A stretch of DNA of 64,000 nt. It comes from Haloferax gibbonsii ATCC 33959 (lineage in GTDB: Archaea > Halobacteriota > Halobacteria > Halobacteriales > Haloferacaceae). The notes beneath the pieces were generated by a model, which was not told the DNA's origin, made no database searches, and saw only the letters and a list, made by a program, of their open reading frames with translations. The position numbers and the translations under genes were made by a program. Shown piece by piece: positions 33,641 to 42,791 of this stretch. How positions within the stretch are numbered: the stretch's first letter is position 1; the number at the start of each line of letters is the position of its first letter. Where the stretch lies: positions 1-64,000 of the forward strand of contig NZ_AOLJ01000019.1 in assembly GCF_000336775.1 (NCBI RefSeq), given 5' to 3'.

Positions 33641-33647
33641 TTTATAT
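33641..33647 (+). promoter_or_regulatory. TATA box of the aconitase gene
   Basis: TTTATAT lies 27-33 nt before the ATG at 33674, a typical leaderless promoter. Confidence 0.7.
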
Positions 33648-33673
33648 CCGAGGACCATCGACGTTCGGGTGTT

Positions 33674-35638
33674 ATGGGACAGACGCTCACGGAAAAGATT
33701 CTCTCGGACCACCTCGTCGAGGGTGACCTCACCCCCGGAGAGGAGATCGGAATCGAAATCGACCAAGTCCTGATGCAGGACACGACTGGGACGATGGTGT
33801 GGCTCCAGTTCGAGGCGCTCGACCTCGACGAGGCCCAGACCGAACTCGCCGCCCAGTACTGCGACCACCAGACCTACCAGTTCGACTTCAAGAACACGGA
33901 CGACCACCGCTTCCTCCGTTCCGCGGCCGGGACATATGGTGCCCACTTCTCCCGCCCCGGTAACGGTATCTGCCACAACGTCCACAAGGAGAACTTCGCC
34001 GCGCCCGGCAAGACGCTCCTCGGCTCGGACTCCCACACGCCGACGCCCGGCGGCCTCGGCCAGCTCGCCATCGGTGCCGGCGGCCTCGACATCGCTGTCG
34101 CCATGGGCGGCGGCGCGTACTACGTCGAGATGCCGGAAGTCGTGAACGTCCGCCTCGAAGGCGAACTCCCCGAGTGGTCCTCCGCGAAGGACGTCATCCT
34201 CGAGATGCTCCGCCGCGAGACCGTCAAGGGCGGCGTCGGCAAGGTGTTCGAGTACACCGGCCCCGGTGCTGAATCGCTCACCGTGCCCGAGCGAACCACC
34301 ATCACCAACATGGGAACCGAACTCGGTGCCACCTCGTCGCTCTTCGAGACCGACGAGAAGACCAAGGACTACCTCGAGCGCCAGGGTCGCGGCGACGAGT
34401 ACGTCGAGCTGACGGCCGACGACGACGCCGAATACGCCGACGAAATCGTCATCGACCTCGGCGACCTCGAACCGCTCATCGCCTGCCCGTCGATGCCCGA
34501 CAACGTGGTTCCGGTCCGCGAAGTCGCCGGCGAGAAGGTCGAGCAGGTCCTCGTCGGTTCCTGTACCAACGGCGGCTACGAGGACGTCCTCCCGGCCGCG
34601 AAGATGGTCAAGGACCAGGAAGTCGCAAAGCACCTCGAGATGATCGTCGCGCCCGGTTCGAAGCAGGCCGGCGAGATGCTCGCCCGTCAGGGCTGGACGG
34701 CAGAGATGATGGCGGCCGGCGTCAACGTCTCCGAGGCGACCTGTGGACCGTGTATCGGTATCGGCCACGTCCCCGCCTCCGACTCCGTCTCGCTGCGCAC
34801 CTTCAACCGCAACTTCGAGGGCCGCTCGGGCATCGAAGACGACAACGTCTACCTCTGTTCGCCGCAGGTCGCCGCCGCCGCGGCGCTCAAGGGCGAAATC
34901 GTCGACCCGCGCGACCTCGCCGACGAACTCGGTCTCGACGCCCCCGGCATCGAGCTCCCCGACAAGTACGACGGCTCGAAGACGGACCTCATCTACGCCG
35001 AAGACGCCATCGACGACGAGCTCATCAAGGGCCCGAACATCGGCGAGGTTCCCCTGCAGGACCCCCTCGGCTCCAACATCTCGGGTGAGACCCTCCTGAA
35101 GATGGAGGACAACATCACGACCGACCACATCATCCCGGCGACGTCCGACATCCTCAAGTTCCGCTCGAACATCGAGCGCCTCTCGGACTTCACGCTCTCG
35201 CGCGTCGACGAGACGTTCGCCCAGCGCGCCAAGGATGCCGGCACCGGCGTCCTCGTCGCGGGCGAGAACTACGGTCAGGGTTCCTCCCGCGAACACGCCG
35301 CGATGTGTCCGATGTACCTCGGCATCGAGGCCGTCCTCGCGCAGTCGTTCGCCCGCATCCACAAGGCGAACCTGTTCAACTTCGGTATCGTCCCCCTCGC
35401 CATCGACGAGGAGACCTACGCGAAGATCGAACAGGGCGACGACGTCGAAATCGTCGACGACGTTGCCGAAGCCGTCGAATCCGGCCAGGAAGAGTTCACC
35501 ATCCGCGTGAACGACGACTGGGAAGCGACGGCGAACCTGCACGCCTCCGAGCGTGAGCGTCGTATCCTCACCGCCGGCGGCAAGCTCCCCCTCACGAAGC
35601 AGCAGGCCGAGGGCGGCGCTGCCCCCGCGGACGACTGA
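33674..35638 (+). CDS. acn: Aconitate hydratase
   Basis: 654 residues, shorter than the roughly 900-residue AcnA/IRP form. The 4Fe-4S ligands are Cys297 (GSCTNGG) and Cys357/Cys360 (TCGPCIG). Other active-site segments are GSDSHTPTPGGLGQLAIGAG, IGHVPASDSVSLRTFNRNFE, TDHIIPATSDILKFRS and GENYGQGSSREHAAM in the swivel domain. It isomerises citrate to isocitrate, the substrate of the isocitrate lyase at 8559. Codon use is highly regular and the promoter is strong, which suggests high expression. Monocistronic. Confidence 0.94.
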   Translation: MGQTLTEKILSDHLVEGDLTPGEEIGIEIDQVLMQDTTGTMVWLQFEALDLDEAQTELAAQYCDHQTYQFDFKNTDDHRFLRSAAGTYGAHFSRPGNGICHNVHKENFAAPGKTLLGSDSHTPTPGGLGQLAIGAGGLDIAVAMGGGAYYVEMPEVVNVRLEGELPEWSSAKDVILEMLRRETVKGGVGKVFEYTGPGAESLTVPERTTITNMGTELGATSSLFETDEKTKDYLERQGRGDEYVELTADDDAEYADEIVIDLGDLEPLIACPSMPDNVVPVREVAGEKVEQVLVGSCTNGGYEDVLPAAKMVKDQEVAKHLEMIVAPGSKQAGEMLARQGWTAEMMAAGVNVSEATCGPCIGIGHVPASDSVSLRTFNRNFEGRSGIEDDNVYLCSPQVAAAAALKGEIVDPRDLADELGLDAPGIELPDKYDGSKTDLIYAEDAIDDELIKGPNIGEVPLQDPLGSNISGETLLKMEDNITTDHIIPATSDILKFRSNIERLSDFTLSRVDETFAQRAKDAGTGVLVAGENYGQGSSREHAAMCPMYLGIEAVLAQSFARIHKANLFNFGIVPLAIDEETYAKIEQGDDVEIVDDVAEAVESGQEEFTIRVNDDWEATANLHASERERRILTAGGKLPLTKQQAEGGAAPADD

Positions 35639-35834
35639 ACGCGACCAACACACCTTCTCACTTTTTCGCCCGGCGAGCGGCGGCCACCGCGCGGCCGGAA
35701 GTAGTGCACCGCCCGCTCCCGTGCGCGTCTGTCTCGACGTCGGTTCCGCGTCCGTCCGACGACCGTCCGCACCCGTGCCGACCGTCCGCACCCGTGCCGT
35801 CGGGCTTTTGCGTGCCAACCACGTAGCGCCGGGC

Positions 35835-36323
35835 GTGACGGCGTTCGACGACGCGCTCGCCGGCGACTTGGTCGTCAGGCGGGTCGACCGGGCGGACCTC
35901 CTCGACGTGCTCCGCATCGAGCGGACGTGTTTCTCCGAGCCGTGGCCGTACTCCGCGTTCGAGATGTTCGTCGACGAGCCGGCGTTCCTCGTCGCCGCCC
36001 GCGGAGACGAGGTGCTCGGCTACGTCGTCGCCGACGTGATGCCGAACCACGGCAACGACATCGGCCACGTGAAGGACCTCGCGGTCCGCCCGGAGGCCCG
36101 CGGGAACGGCCTCGGTCGGCGGCTGCTCGTCCAGTCGCTGACGGCGATGGCCATCGCGGGCGCGACGGTCGTGAAGCTCGAAGTCCGCGTCTCGAACGAG
36201 CCGGCCATCGGCCTCTACCGGAGCCTCGGCTTCGAGCCCGCCCGCCGGGTGCCGGGCTACTACGGCGACGGCGAGGACGCGTACATCATGGTCCTCGACG
36301 TGGCGGAGTGGCAGCGCGCCTGA
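35835..36323 (+). CDS. rimI: RimI-type N-terminal acetyltransferase
   Basis: 162 residues from GTG (MTAFDDALAGDLVVRRVDRADL), chosen because the frame upstream is proline-rich and not conserved. The GNAT core is close to RimI/Naa10: RIERTCFSEPWPYSAFEMF, GYVVADVMPNHGNDIGHVKD, VRPEARGNGLGRRLL (acetyl-CoA loop) and RVSNEPAIGLYRSLGFEPAR. The final GYYGDGEDAYIMVLD is diagnostic of protein N-terminal acetyltransferases. It would acetylate nascent protein N-termini, common in haloarchaea. It starts about 200 nt after aconitase. Confidence 0.88.
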   Translation: MTAFDDALAGDLVVRRVDRADLLDVLRIERTCFSEPWPYSAFEMFVDEPAFLVAARGDEVLGYVVADVMPNHGNDIGHVKDLAVRPEARGNGLGRRLLVQSLTAMAIAGATVVKLEVRVSNEPAIGLYRSLGFEPARRVPGYYGDGEDAYIMVLDVAEWQRA

Positions 36324-36378
36324 CAGGACCGCTCGCGGCCGAAGGAGCGCTTATCACGACGAGCCGCGTACACGGGTT

Positions 36379-39300
36379 GTGTTACCGTCCCCCACCGTGC
36401 TCTGTCTGAGTGACGACGGCGAGTTCGCGGCGTCCCTCGACTCGTCGCTGTCGTCGCTCGACGGAGCGACGACCGTCCGGCACGTCCGCACCCCCGCCGC
36501 GGCGCGCGCGGAACTCGTTTCCGCCTCGGCGGCCATCTCCTGTATCGTCCTGGCCGCCCCCACGGCGGCCGGCGACGAGGGGGCGTTCGTCCGCGACATC
36601 TACGCCCAGGGTATCGACGTCCCGGTCGTCGTCGCGGCCGCCGACCAGGAGACCGCGACCCGCGCGGTCGAAGCCGGCGCGACGGACTACGTCGTCCGCG
36701 ACGACGACCCCGAGACGATGTCGTGGCTCGCCTTCCGCGTCGAGCGGGCGCTCGGCGAGTGCACCCTCGCTCGGAGCCACCGGGACCGAATCGAACAGCA
36801 GCGCGTCGTCTCCGAAATCGGAACGCGGGCGCTGACCGCCGTCGACCTCGACTCGACGCTCGACCACGCCGCGAGTCGCGTCCGCGACGTGCTCGACGCC
36901 AGTTCGGTCACGATTTTCGAGGGCCTCGACGACGGCGCGTTCCGCGTCGCCGCCGCCGCGGGCTGGTCGGCGAATCGGGACCACGGACTCGCCGCGGCCG
37001 GGGGGACGCAGGCGGTCGAGACGTACCGGTCCGGGCGTTCGACGCTCGTCGACGACTTCGACGACGACGAGCGCTTCGAGCACGCGAGCGACGCGGGCCC
37101 GTCGGGACCGAAAAGCGGAATGAGCGCGGCCATCGGCGGCGACGACACCCGGTGGGGAGTCATCGCCGTCCACGGCGTCGCCAGCGGGCAGTTCTCCGAC
37201 GACGACGTGCTCTTCTTGGAGAACATTGCCGCCGTCGTCGGCGCGGCGACCGAACGGCACGAGCTGAAAAGCGCCCTCTCGGAGGTCTTAGAGCGGATGG
37301 ACGAGGCGGTGATGGGGTTCGACGCGGACTGGCGCGTCACCTACGTCAACTCGACGGCCGAACACGGCCTCGGGATGTCGGCCGAGGCGGTGTTGGGGAC
37401 GCGAATCTGGGACTCGGTGCCCGAGTCGGCCGTCTTCCGCGAGGAGTTCGAGCGCGCGATGGAGCGACAGGAGCCGGCGACCTTCGAACAGTACTACGAC
37501 CGCCTCGAAACGTGGTACGCGGTTCGGGCGTACCCCTCAGAGACGGGGCTGTCCGTCTACTTCACCGACATCACGGAGCAGTTGGAACACGAGGTCGAGG
37601 CCGAGCAGTACGGGCGGATGCTCGCGGCCGTCGCCGACGCGGTGTACGCGCTGGACGACGAGGGTCGGTTCGCGGCGGTCAACCCCGCGTTCGAGCGCCT
37701 CACCGGACTCGACCGCGACCGCGTCATCGGGTCGTCGACGGCGTTGCTCACCGAGAACGCGAGCGCGACCGACGGCAGCGACGAGGCGTTCGCGTCGACC
37801 TCGCAGGGAATCGTGGAGTTGGACCTGCGGACGCCCGACGAGGGGGTCGTCAGAGTCGAGGACCACCGGACGCCGCTGGTCGTCGGCGGGGAGGAGGTCG
37901 GCTCGGTCGGCGTCCTCCGCGACGTGACGAAGCGACACCGCTACGAGCGCCTGCTCGCGACGCTCCACGACCGGACCCGAGAGATGATGGGCGCGACCGA
38001 CCGACAGGCGGTCCTCCGGGCCGCCGTCGACGCCTGCGACGAGGTGCTCGGCGACGCCCGGACGGAGCTGTTCGTCTTCGACGAGGCGGACACGAGCCTC
38101 GTCCGGGTCGGCGCGGCCGGAACCGGCCTCGGCGACAAGCCGGTCGGGGGCGGCCTCGACCGCGGCGGGGTCTGGGACGCGTTCGTCTCCGGCGAGGTCC
38201 GGGTGGTCGAACTCGCGCCCGACGGGGGCGTCGTCGACGGCGTCGAGCGCGTCATCGCCGCGCCGCTCGGTCGTCACGGCGTCCTCGTCACCGGCCACCC
38301 CGGCACCGTCGCGCCAGACGAGGTCGACGTGGAGCTCGTGAACCTGCTTTCTGCGACCGTCGAGGAACTGCTCGACCGAATCGACGCCGAGGCGGAGCTA
38401 CGCGAGCGCGACCGGCGGCTCGAGGCCCAGAACGAGGCGCTCACCCGACTCGACCGAATCAACGCGACCATCCGGAACATCAACCAGTCGCTCATCCGCG
38501 CGCCGACCCGCGGCGAGGCGCTTTCGGCCGTGGCCAAGCACCTCGTCGACGCCGACGACTACGCCATCGTCTGGCACGCAGAGGCCAGGGACGTAGACGA
38601 GACGTACCGGCCGACGAGCGACGCGGTCCACGGCGCTGACACCGCCTACGCCGACCGGCTCGGAGAGGTGGCGTCCGCTGAGCCGCTGTTTCCCCTGCTC
38701 GAAGCCGCCGTGGAGACCCGGGAGATACAGGTGGTAGCGGACGTGCTCGACGACCCCGCGTGGGCCGACCACCGAGGCGACGCCCTCAGCTACGGGTTCC
38801 GCGCTATCGCGGTCATCCCCGCGGTCGCCGACGACCGGGTGGAGGCGCTGTTCGTCGTCCACGCCACCGACCCGGACGCCTTCGCCGACGACGACGGCCT
38901 GCTCACCGACCTGGGCGAGACGGTCGGCTACGCCCTCGCGGCCACCGGGCGCGCCGACGCCATGCTGACCGAGCGCCGGACGGACGTGCAGGTACAGCTC
39001 GGCGGCGACCGGCTGTCGCTGTCGCGGCTCGCCCGGCGCGTCGGCCGCGCGGTGAGCCTCGGCGGCGTCATCCCGAACTCCGACGGCTCCGTTATCGCGT
39101 TCGTCACCAGTGACGCGGAACCCGAGGAGGTCGTCGCCGCCGGGCGGGACATCGCGACGCGCGTGCGCCACGTCTCGACCGACGACTCGGGGTCCCTGTT
39201 CGAACTCCGCCTCCCGCGGGAGTCGCTGTTCGAGACGCTGTACGCCTCGGAGGCGACCCTGCGCGCGCTCGACGCGACGCCGACCCAGACCACGCTCACC

Positions 39301-39618
39301 GCCGAGGTGCCGGAGCGAATCCGGGTCCGGTCGTTCGTCGACGCGCTCGACTCGAACTACCCGGGGACGAGTCTGCTGTCGCGGCGGACCGCGGACGACG
39401 GCACCGAGTCGCCGCAGACGTTCGCCGCCGAGATGCGCGAGGCGTGGACGAGCCGGCAGTACGAGTCGATTCGGGCGGCCCACCTCTCCGGATTCTACGA
39501 GTGGCCGCGCCGCAGCACCGCCGAGACGCTCGCCGAGACGTTCGACATCAGCGCGCCGACCTACCAGTACCACCTGCGCGCGGCCGAGCGAAAACTGGTC
39601 GGGCGCGTCTTCGAATGA
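36379..39618 (+). CDS. Multi-sensor Bat-like HTH-10 transcriptional regulator
   Basis: 1079 residues from a GTG start. Domains by eye: receiver-like (1-125), GAF (about 140-300), PAS (305-410), PAS (412-520, opening MLAAVADAVYALDDEGRF), GAF (530-675), a coiled segment (677-715), GAF (720-860) and a bacterio-opsin-activator C-terminal domain (870-1079). The HTH-10 helix pair is RRSTAETLAETFDISAPTYQ. The receiver appears degenerate: the strand that should end in the phosphorylated Asp reads SCIVLAAPT. It therefore probably integrates small-molecule or redox/light signals, with output by DNA binding. It is not next to bop or carotenoid genes. Confidence 0.9.
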   Translation: MLPSPTVLCLSDDGEFAASLDSSLSSLDGATTVRHVRTPAAARAELVSASAAISCIVLAAPTAAGDEGAFVRDIYAQGIDVPVVVAAADQETATRAVEAGATDYVVRDDDPETMSWLAFRVERALGECTLARSHRDRIEQQRVVSEIGTRALTAVDLDSTLDHAASRVRDVLDASSVTIFEGLDDGAFRVAAAAGWSANRDHGLAAAGGTQAVETYRSGRSTLVDDFDDDERFEHASDAGPSGPKSGMSAAIGGDDTRWGVIAVHGVASGQFSDDDVLFLENIAAVVGAATERHELKSALSEVLERMDEAVMGFDADWRVTYVNSTAEHGLGMSAEAVLGTRIWDSVPESAVFREEFERAMERQEPATFEQYYDRLETWYAVRAYPSETGLSVYFTDITEQLEHEVEAEQYGRMLAAVADAVYALDDEGRFAAVNPAFERLTGLDRDRVIGSSTALLTENASATDGSDEAFASTSQGIVELDLRTPDEGVVRVEDHRTPLVVGGEEVGSVGVLRDVTKRHRYERLLATLHDRTREMMGATDRQAVLRAAVDACDEVLGDARTELFVFDEADTSLVRVGAAGTGLGDKPVGGGLDRGGVWDAFVSGEVRVVELAPDGGVVDGVERVIAAPLGRHGVLVTGHPGTVAPDEVDVELVNLLSATVEELLDRIDAEAELRERDRRLEAQNEALTRLDRINATIRNINQSLIRAPTRGEALSAVAKHLVDADDYAIVWHAEARDVDETYRPTSDAVHGADTAYADRLGEVASAEPLFPLLEAAVETREIQVVADVLDDPAWADHRGDALSYGFRAIAVIPAVADDRVEALFVVHATDPDAFADDDGLLTDLGETVGYALAATGRADAMLTERRTDVQVQLGGDRLSLSRLARRVGRAVSLGGVIPNSDGSVIAFVTSDAEPEEVVAAGRDIATRVRHVSTDDSGSLFELRLPRESLFETLYASEATLRALDATPTQTTLTAEVPERIRVRSFVDALDSNYPGTSLLSRRTADDGTESPQTFAAEMREAWTSRQYESIRAAHLSGFYEWPRRSTAETLAETFDISAPTYQYHLRAAERKLVGRVFE

Positions 39619-39668
39619 TAACATACCACATGAGAACCAGCGATACCAGCTGATTTTCAGTTACGGTT

Positions 39669-39704
39669 CTAGGTACCTAGAGGTGGCGCGCGCGCCACCA
39701 CTAG
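39669..39704. promoter_or_regulatory. Tandem perfect palindromes with three CTAG sites
   Basis: CTAGGTACCTAG (39669-39680) is a perfect 12-nt palindrome. It shares its right CTAG with a second palindrome, 39677-39704, whose core GGTGGCGCG/CGCGCCACC (39682-39699) is perfect and whose outer CTAG arms pair, with one A/A mismatch at 39681/39700. It lies 51 nt after the regulator stop and 76 nt before the HalOD1 start. It could be an operator, a terminator stem or a methylation target. Confidence 0.6.
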
Positions 39705-39722
39705 TTGGATAGCAGCGACCGA

Positions 39723-39728
39723 TATATT
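39723..39728 (+). promoter_or_regulatory. TATA box of the HalOD1 gene
   Basis: TATATT lies 52-57 nt before the ATG at 39780, implying a leader of roughly 27 nt. It is 19 nt from the edge of the palindrome at 39677-39704. Confidence 0.5.
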
Positions 39729-39779
39729 CACGAACGTCGTCGGCTCGGATGTCGGCGAGGCGCCGACGCGAACCGAACC

Positions 39780-40127
39780 ATGGACGAAACTCGCGTGTTA
39801 CCGGGCAACGATGTGGGATGGAATACGGGGACGACCGACGAGGTCGTCGCCCGACACGACTGGAGCGGACGAGACACCCTCGCGGTGACCGTCGTCACCG
39901 CGGCCGCCCAGTTGCGAGACGTGGACGCCGTCGACCTCCCGCCGCTGTCCGAGACTATCGACCCCGACGCGCTCTGCCAACTGTTCGCTCCGCTGGCGCG
40001 GGCACCGGCGACGGACGGCGGCACCCGCGGGTCGGTCGTCCCCTCGCGCGGTCGAATCGGGTTCCGGTACGCTGCCTGCGACGTGACCGTCTGGGCCGAC
40101 GGAACGGTCATCGTCAAGTCCGCCTGA
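39780..40127 (+). CDS. HalOD1 output-domain protein
   Basis: 115 residues from ATG. The HalOD1 domain, a haloarchaeal signalling output of unknown mechanism, is recognised by TTDEVVARHDWSGRDTLAVTVV, then LPPLSETIDPDALCQLFAP and the ending FRYAACDVTVWADGTVIVKS. Usually these stand alone or fused to receivers. Its nearest neighbour is the multi-sensor regulator 160 nt upstream in the same direction, but a palindrome and a separate TATA box intervene. Confidence 0.88.
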   Translation: MDETRVLPGNDVGWNTGTTDEVVARHDWSGRDTLAVTVVTAAAQLRDVDAVDLPPLSETIDPDALCQLFAPLARAPATDGGTRGSVVPSRGRIGFRYAACDVTVWADGTVIVKSA

Positions 40128-40358
40128 CGCATCGACACACGAACGAATCGGTATCACCACCACCCACCACCACACGACGCGGCACCTCGTTCGGTGCCGC
40201 GAGAGCCGACCGTCGCCCGCGACCCACCCACCACCGCGCGGGCGACGCGGCCACATTTCCTTCGACGACCGACGACGCCGACGCGGCGCGACGCAACGCG
40301 ACAGAGCACGACGCGAGAGTGCGACGGGTTTTGGTACACAGAGCCGCTACCGGAGGGC

Positions 40359-40856
40359 ATGGGATACGCCTGTCCGGTCTGCGACGCGCCGCAGCGCGAC
40401 GAGACGCACCTCGCGAACCACCTCGCGTTGCAGGCCATCGTCCACGGCGACGACCACGAGACGTGGCTGGACGAACACGTCCCCGAGTGGAGCGACCTGA
40501 ACGCCGACTCGCTCGGCCCGCTCGTCTCCGACCTCGCCGAGGAACGGGAGTTCGACGAGGTGTTCGAGGACACGGTCGACCGCACGGGAGGCCGAGGTCA
40601 CGGTCACGACCACAATCACGGCCACGACATCCCCGACCGACAGCCGCAGCAGTTCGGCGGCTCCGGCGGGTCGCAGTCGCTGTCTGGCGACGCGGCGCGC
40701 ATCTTCGAGGAGGCGCAGTCGCTCACCCGCGAGATGTACGAGGAGGGAGAAGACGGCGAGGGAACCGGCGACGACGAGCACGCGGGGCGTGACGACGCCG
40801 GCGACGCCGGTGACGCCGACAGTGCCGACGACGACGCGGACAGGAAAGAGTCGTAA
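40359..40856 (+). CDS. Zinc-finger haloarchaeal protein (DUF5810-like)
   Basis: 165 residues from MGYACPVCDAPQRDETHLAN. CPVC at positions 5-8 plus His17/His21 (HLANHLALQ) form a C2H2-like zinc site. The middle has a His-rich run (RGHGHDHNHGHDIPD) that may bind metal. The C-terminus is a helix (AARIFEEAQSLTREMYE) followed by a very acidic tail. I recall the family as DUF5810. First gene of a run DUF5810-DUF5809-NUDIX-rhodanese. Confidence 0.85.
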   Translation: MGYACPVCDAPQRDETHLANHLALQAIVHGDDHETWLDEHVPEWSDLNADSLGPLVSDLAEEREFDEVFEDTVDRTGGRGHGHDHNHGHDIPDRQPQQFGGSGGSQSLSGDAARIFEEAQSLTREMYEEGEDGEGTGDDEHAGRDDAGDAGDADSADDDADRKES

Positions 40857-40880
40857 GTCCGGGTCCCGAATCGACTGGCG

Positions 40881-41396
40881 ATGGAAACCCACGGGACGAT
40901 TGCTCCGGCGTCGCTCGACGAGGCCGAGGCCGCCTTCGACCGCGTCGGACCGACCGCACAGGTGGTCGTCCGCGAGACGGCCAAGGCGATGGACTTCGAC
41001 CGCGAGGAGTACCGAGAGCGCGTGACCGGCGACGTAATCGAGACCGTCCGCAACGCGCTGTTCGCGGAGTCGCTTTCGGTCTCCGTCGGCACGCGCGACG
41101 AGTTCGACGACTGGCGCGCGGCCCACGAGCGCTACGAGGTCGTCGAACTCGGCAACCCCGACGTGGACCGCGTCGCGTGGCACGCGGTTCCGTTCGCCGA
41201 GACGGTGCTGGCGACGACGTTCCAGAACGAGGAGGACGCCGCCGTCAGTACGCTCCGACGCAACGCCTTCGGCCGCGTCTACCGCGACGCGCTCCTCGGG
41301 GAGGAAGCCGAGACCGACGAGGCGGCCGCGGCCGACGATGACGCCGCCGAGACCGACGACGACGAAACCGACGACGCGACCGGAGCGGGCCGATGA
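40881..41396 (+). CDS. Conserved haloarchaeal protein (DUF5809-like)
   Basis: 171 residues. The globular part (1-140) contains METHGTIAPASLDEAEAAFD, RVGPTAQVVVRETAKAMDFD and DRVAWHAVPFAETVLATTFQ, followed by an Asp/Glu/Ala tail of about 30 residues. No known catalytic motif. It begins 24 nt after the DUF5810 stop and overlaps the NUDIX start by 4 nt (ATGA), so the genes are one operon. I recall the family as DUF5809; its constant pairing with DUF5810 suggests a shared role. Confidence 0.85.
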   Translation: METHGTIAPASLDEAEAAFDRVGPTAQVVVRETAKAMDFDREEYRERVTGDVIETVRNALFAESLSVSVGTRDEFDDWRAAHERYEVVELGNPDVDRVAWHAVPFAETVLATTFQNEEDAAVSTLRRNAFGRVYRDALLGEEAETDEAAAADDDAAETDDDETDDATGAGR

Positions 41397-41956
41397 CCGA
41401 CGACGGCCGCCGTCACGAGCGCCTGCCCGACCCCGAGTGGCGCGTGCTGGAATCCGAAACCGAGTACGAGACCGGCTGGTTCACCGGCGGCTACGACCTC
41501 GTCGAACAGCCCAACGGGACCACGAAGCGCTACTACTGGGCCGAACTGGCGACCGCAGTGGTCGTCGTCGCCGTCGCGGACGACCACGTCGTCTTCGTCG
41601 AGCAGTACCGGCCGAACATCCGCCAGACCCAGCTCGAACTCCCCGCGGGCGTCGTCGAGAAGGGAGAGTCGTTCACCGACGCCGGACTGCGCGAACTCCG
41701 CGAGGAGACCGGCTTCGCCGCCGACTCCGCGTCGGTCGTCGGCGACGTGTGGTGTTCGACCGGCGTCCTCCGCCACCGCCGCGGCTTCGTCTTCGCCGAG
41801 GGGCTCACGCCGGTCGAACGCGACCTCGACGACAACGAGTTCCTCTCGGTCCGCGCCGTACCGGTCGAGGAGGCCATCGAGCGGGCGACCGAACCGCCGA
41901 CGAACGACGCGACCGTCGAGGGCGTCCTCCTCGCCCGCGACGAGGGTCTGCTGTAG
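41393..41956 (+). CDS. NUDIX hydrolase, ADP-ribose pyrophosphatase-like
   Basis: 187 residues. A complete NUDIX box G-x5-E-x7-R-E-U-x-E-E-x-G-U runs from Gly86 to Phe108 (ending RELREETGF). The upstream part VVFVEQYRPNIRQTQLELPA is characteristic of ADP-ribose pyrophosphatases (NudF type), which split ADP-ribose to AMP and ribose-5-P. Third gene of the DUF5810 operon, overlapping DUF5809 by 4 nt and abutting the rhodanese gene with no gap. Confidence 0.93.
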   Translation: MTDDGRRHERLPDPEWRVLESETEYETGWFTGGYDLVEQPNGTTKRYYWAELATAVVVVAVADDHVVFVEQYRPNIRQTQLELPAGVVEKGESFTDAGLRELREETGFAADSASVVGDVWCSTGVLRHRRGFVFAEGLTPVERDLDDNEFLSVRAVPVEEAIERATEPPTNDATVEGVLLARDEGLL

Positions 41957-42307
41957 ATGGTCGACGAAATCTCCCCCGCGGCGGTCGAGGAACTCCTCGA
42001 CGGCGAGGACCCGCCGCTCGTCGTCGACGTGAGCACCGAGGCCGAGTTCGCGCTCGGGCACGTGCCGGGGAGCATCAACGTCCCGCTTTCCGACCTCGTC
42101 TCGCACCTCGACCGCGTCGCGGGCGCAGAGCGCATCGTCACCGTCTGTCCGCGGGGCGAGGCGAGCGTGCAGGCCGTCCGCCTGCTTTCGGCCTACGAGG
42201 GGACCGAAAACGCCCGTATCGAGAGCATGGCCGGCGGACTCGACGCGTGGGACGGCCCGCTCGAAGAGGGCACCGACGAGGGCGGACGCGACGACGGACG
42301 CCGCTGA
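41957..42307 (+). CDS. Rhodanese-domain protein
   Basis: 116 residues; the ATG directly follows the NUDIX stop codon. A single rhodanese domain: VVDVSTEAEFALGHVPGSIN (22-41) and the active loop VCPRGEAS with Cys64, the persulfide-carrying residue. It would transfer sulfur or handle reactive sulfur. The tail is acidic. Last gene of the DUF5810-DUF5809-NUDIX run, convergent with aIF1. Confidence 0.93.
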   Translation: MVDEISPAAVEELLDGEDPPLVVDVSTEAEFALGHVPGSINVPLSDLVSHLDRVAGAERIVTVCPRGEASVQAVRLLSAYEGTENARIESMAGGLDAWDGPLEEGTDEGGRDDGRR

Positions 42308-42431
42308 GCGGCGGCGTCGCTGGAGCGTGACGCGGCCGCGGACACGAGCGGTCGGACGACCGACGGACTAACGGCTCGTGTGCGCTGAGTTGCTTCGAAA
42401 AATCTCGACGGCGGGCTAACTCAGAGGTCGG

Positions 42432-42737
<306 letters not shown>

Positions 42738-42791
42738 CTACAGGATGGGGATATTAAACAGTATCGGGAGGCGGGGTCGCCGTCCCCGGCT

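Noticed and set aside
33611-35917. 768-residue frame antisense to aconitase
   Set aside because: Mirror of a highly codon-biased gene; aconitase motifs are all on the plus strand.
40600-40640. CAC/CCAC-type short repeats as a CRISPR or repeat array
   Set aside because: They encode the His-rich segment of the DUF5810-like protein; no spacers or regular unit.
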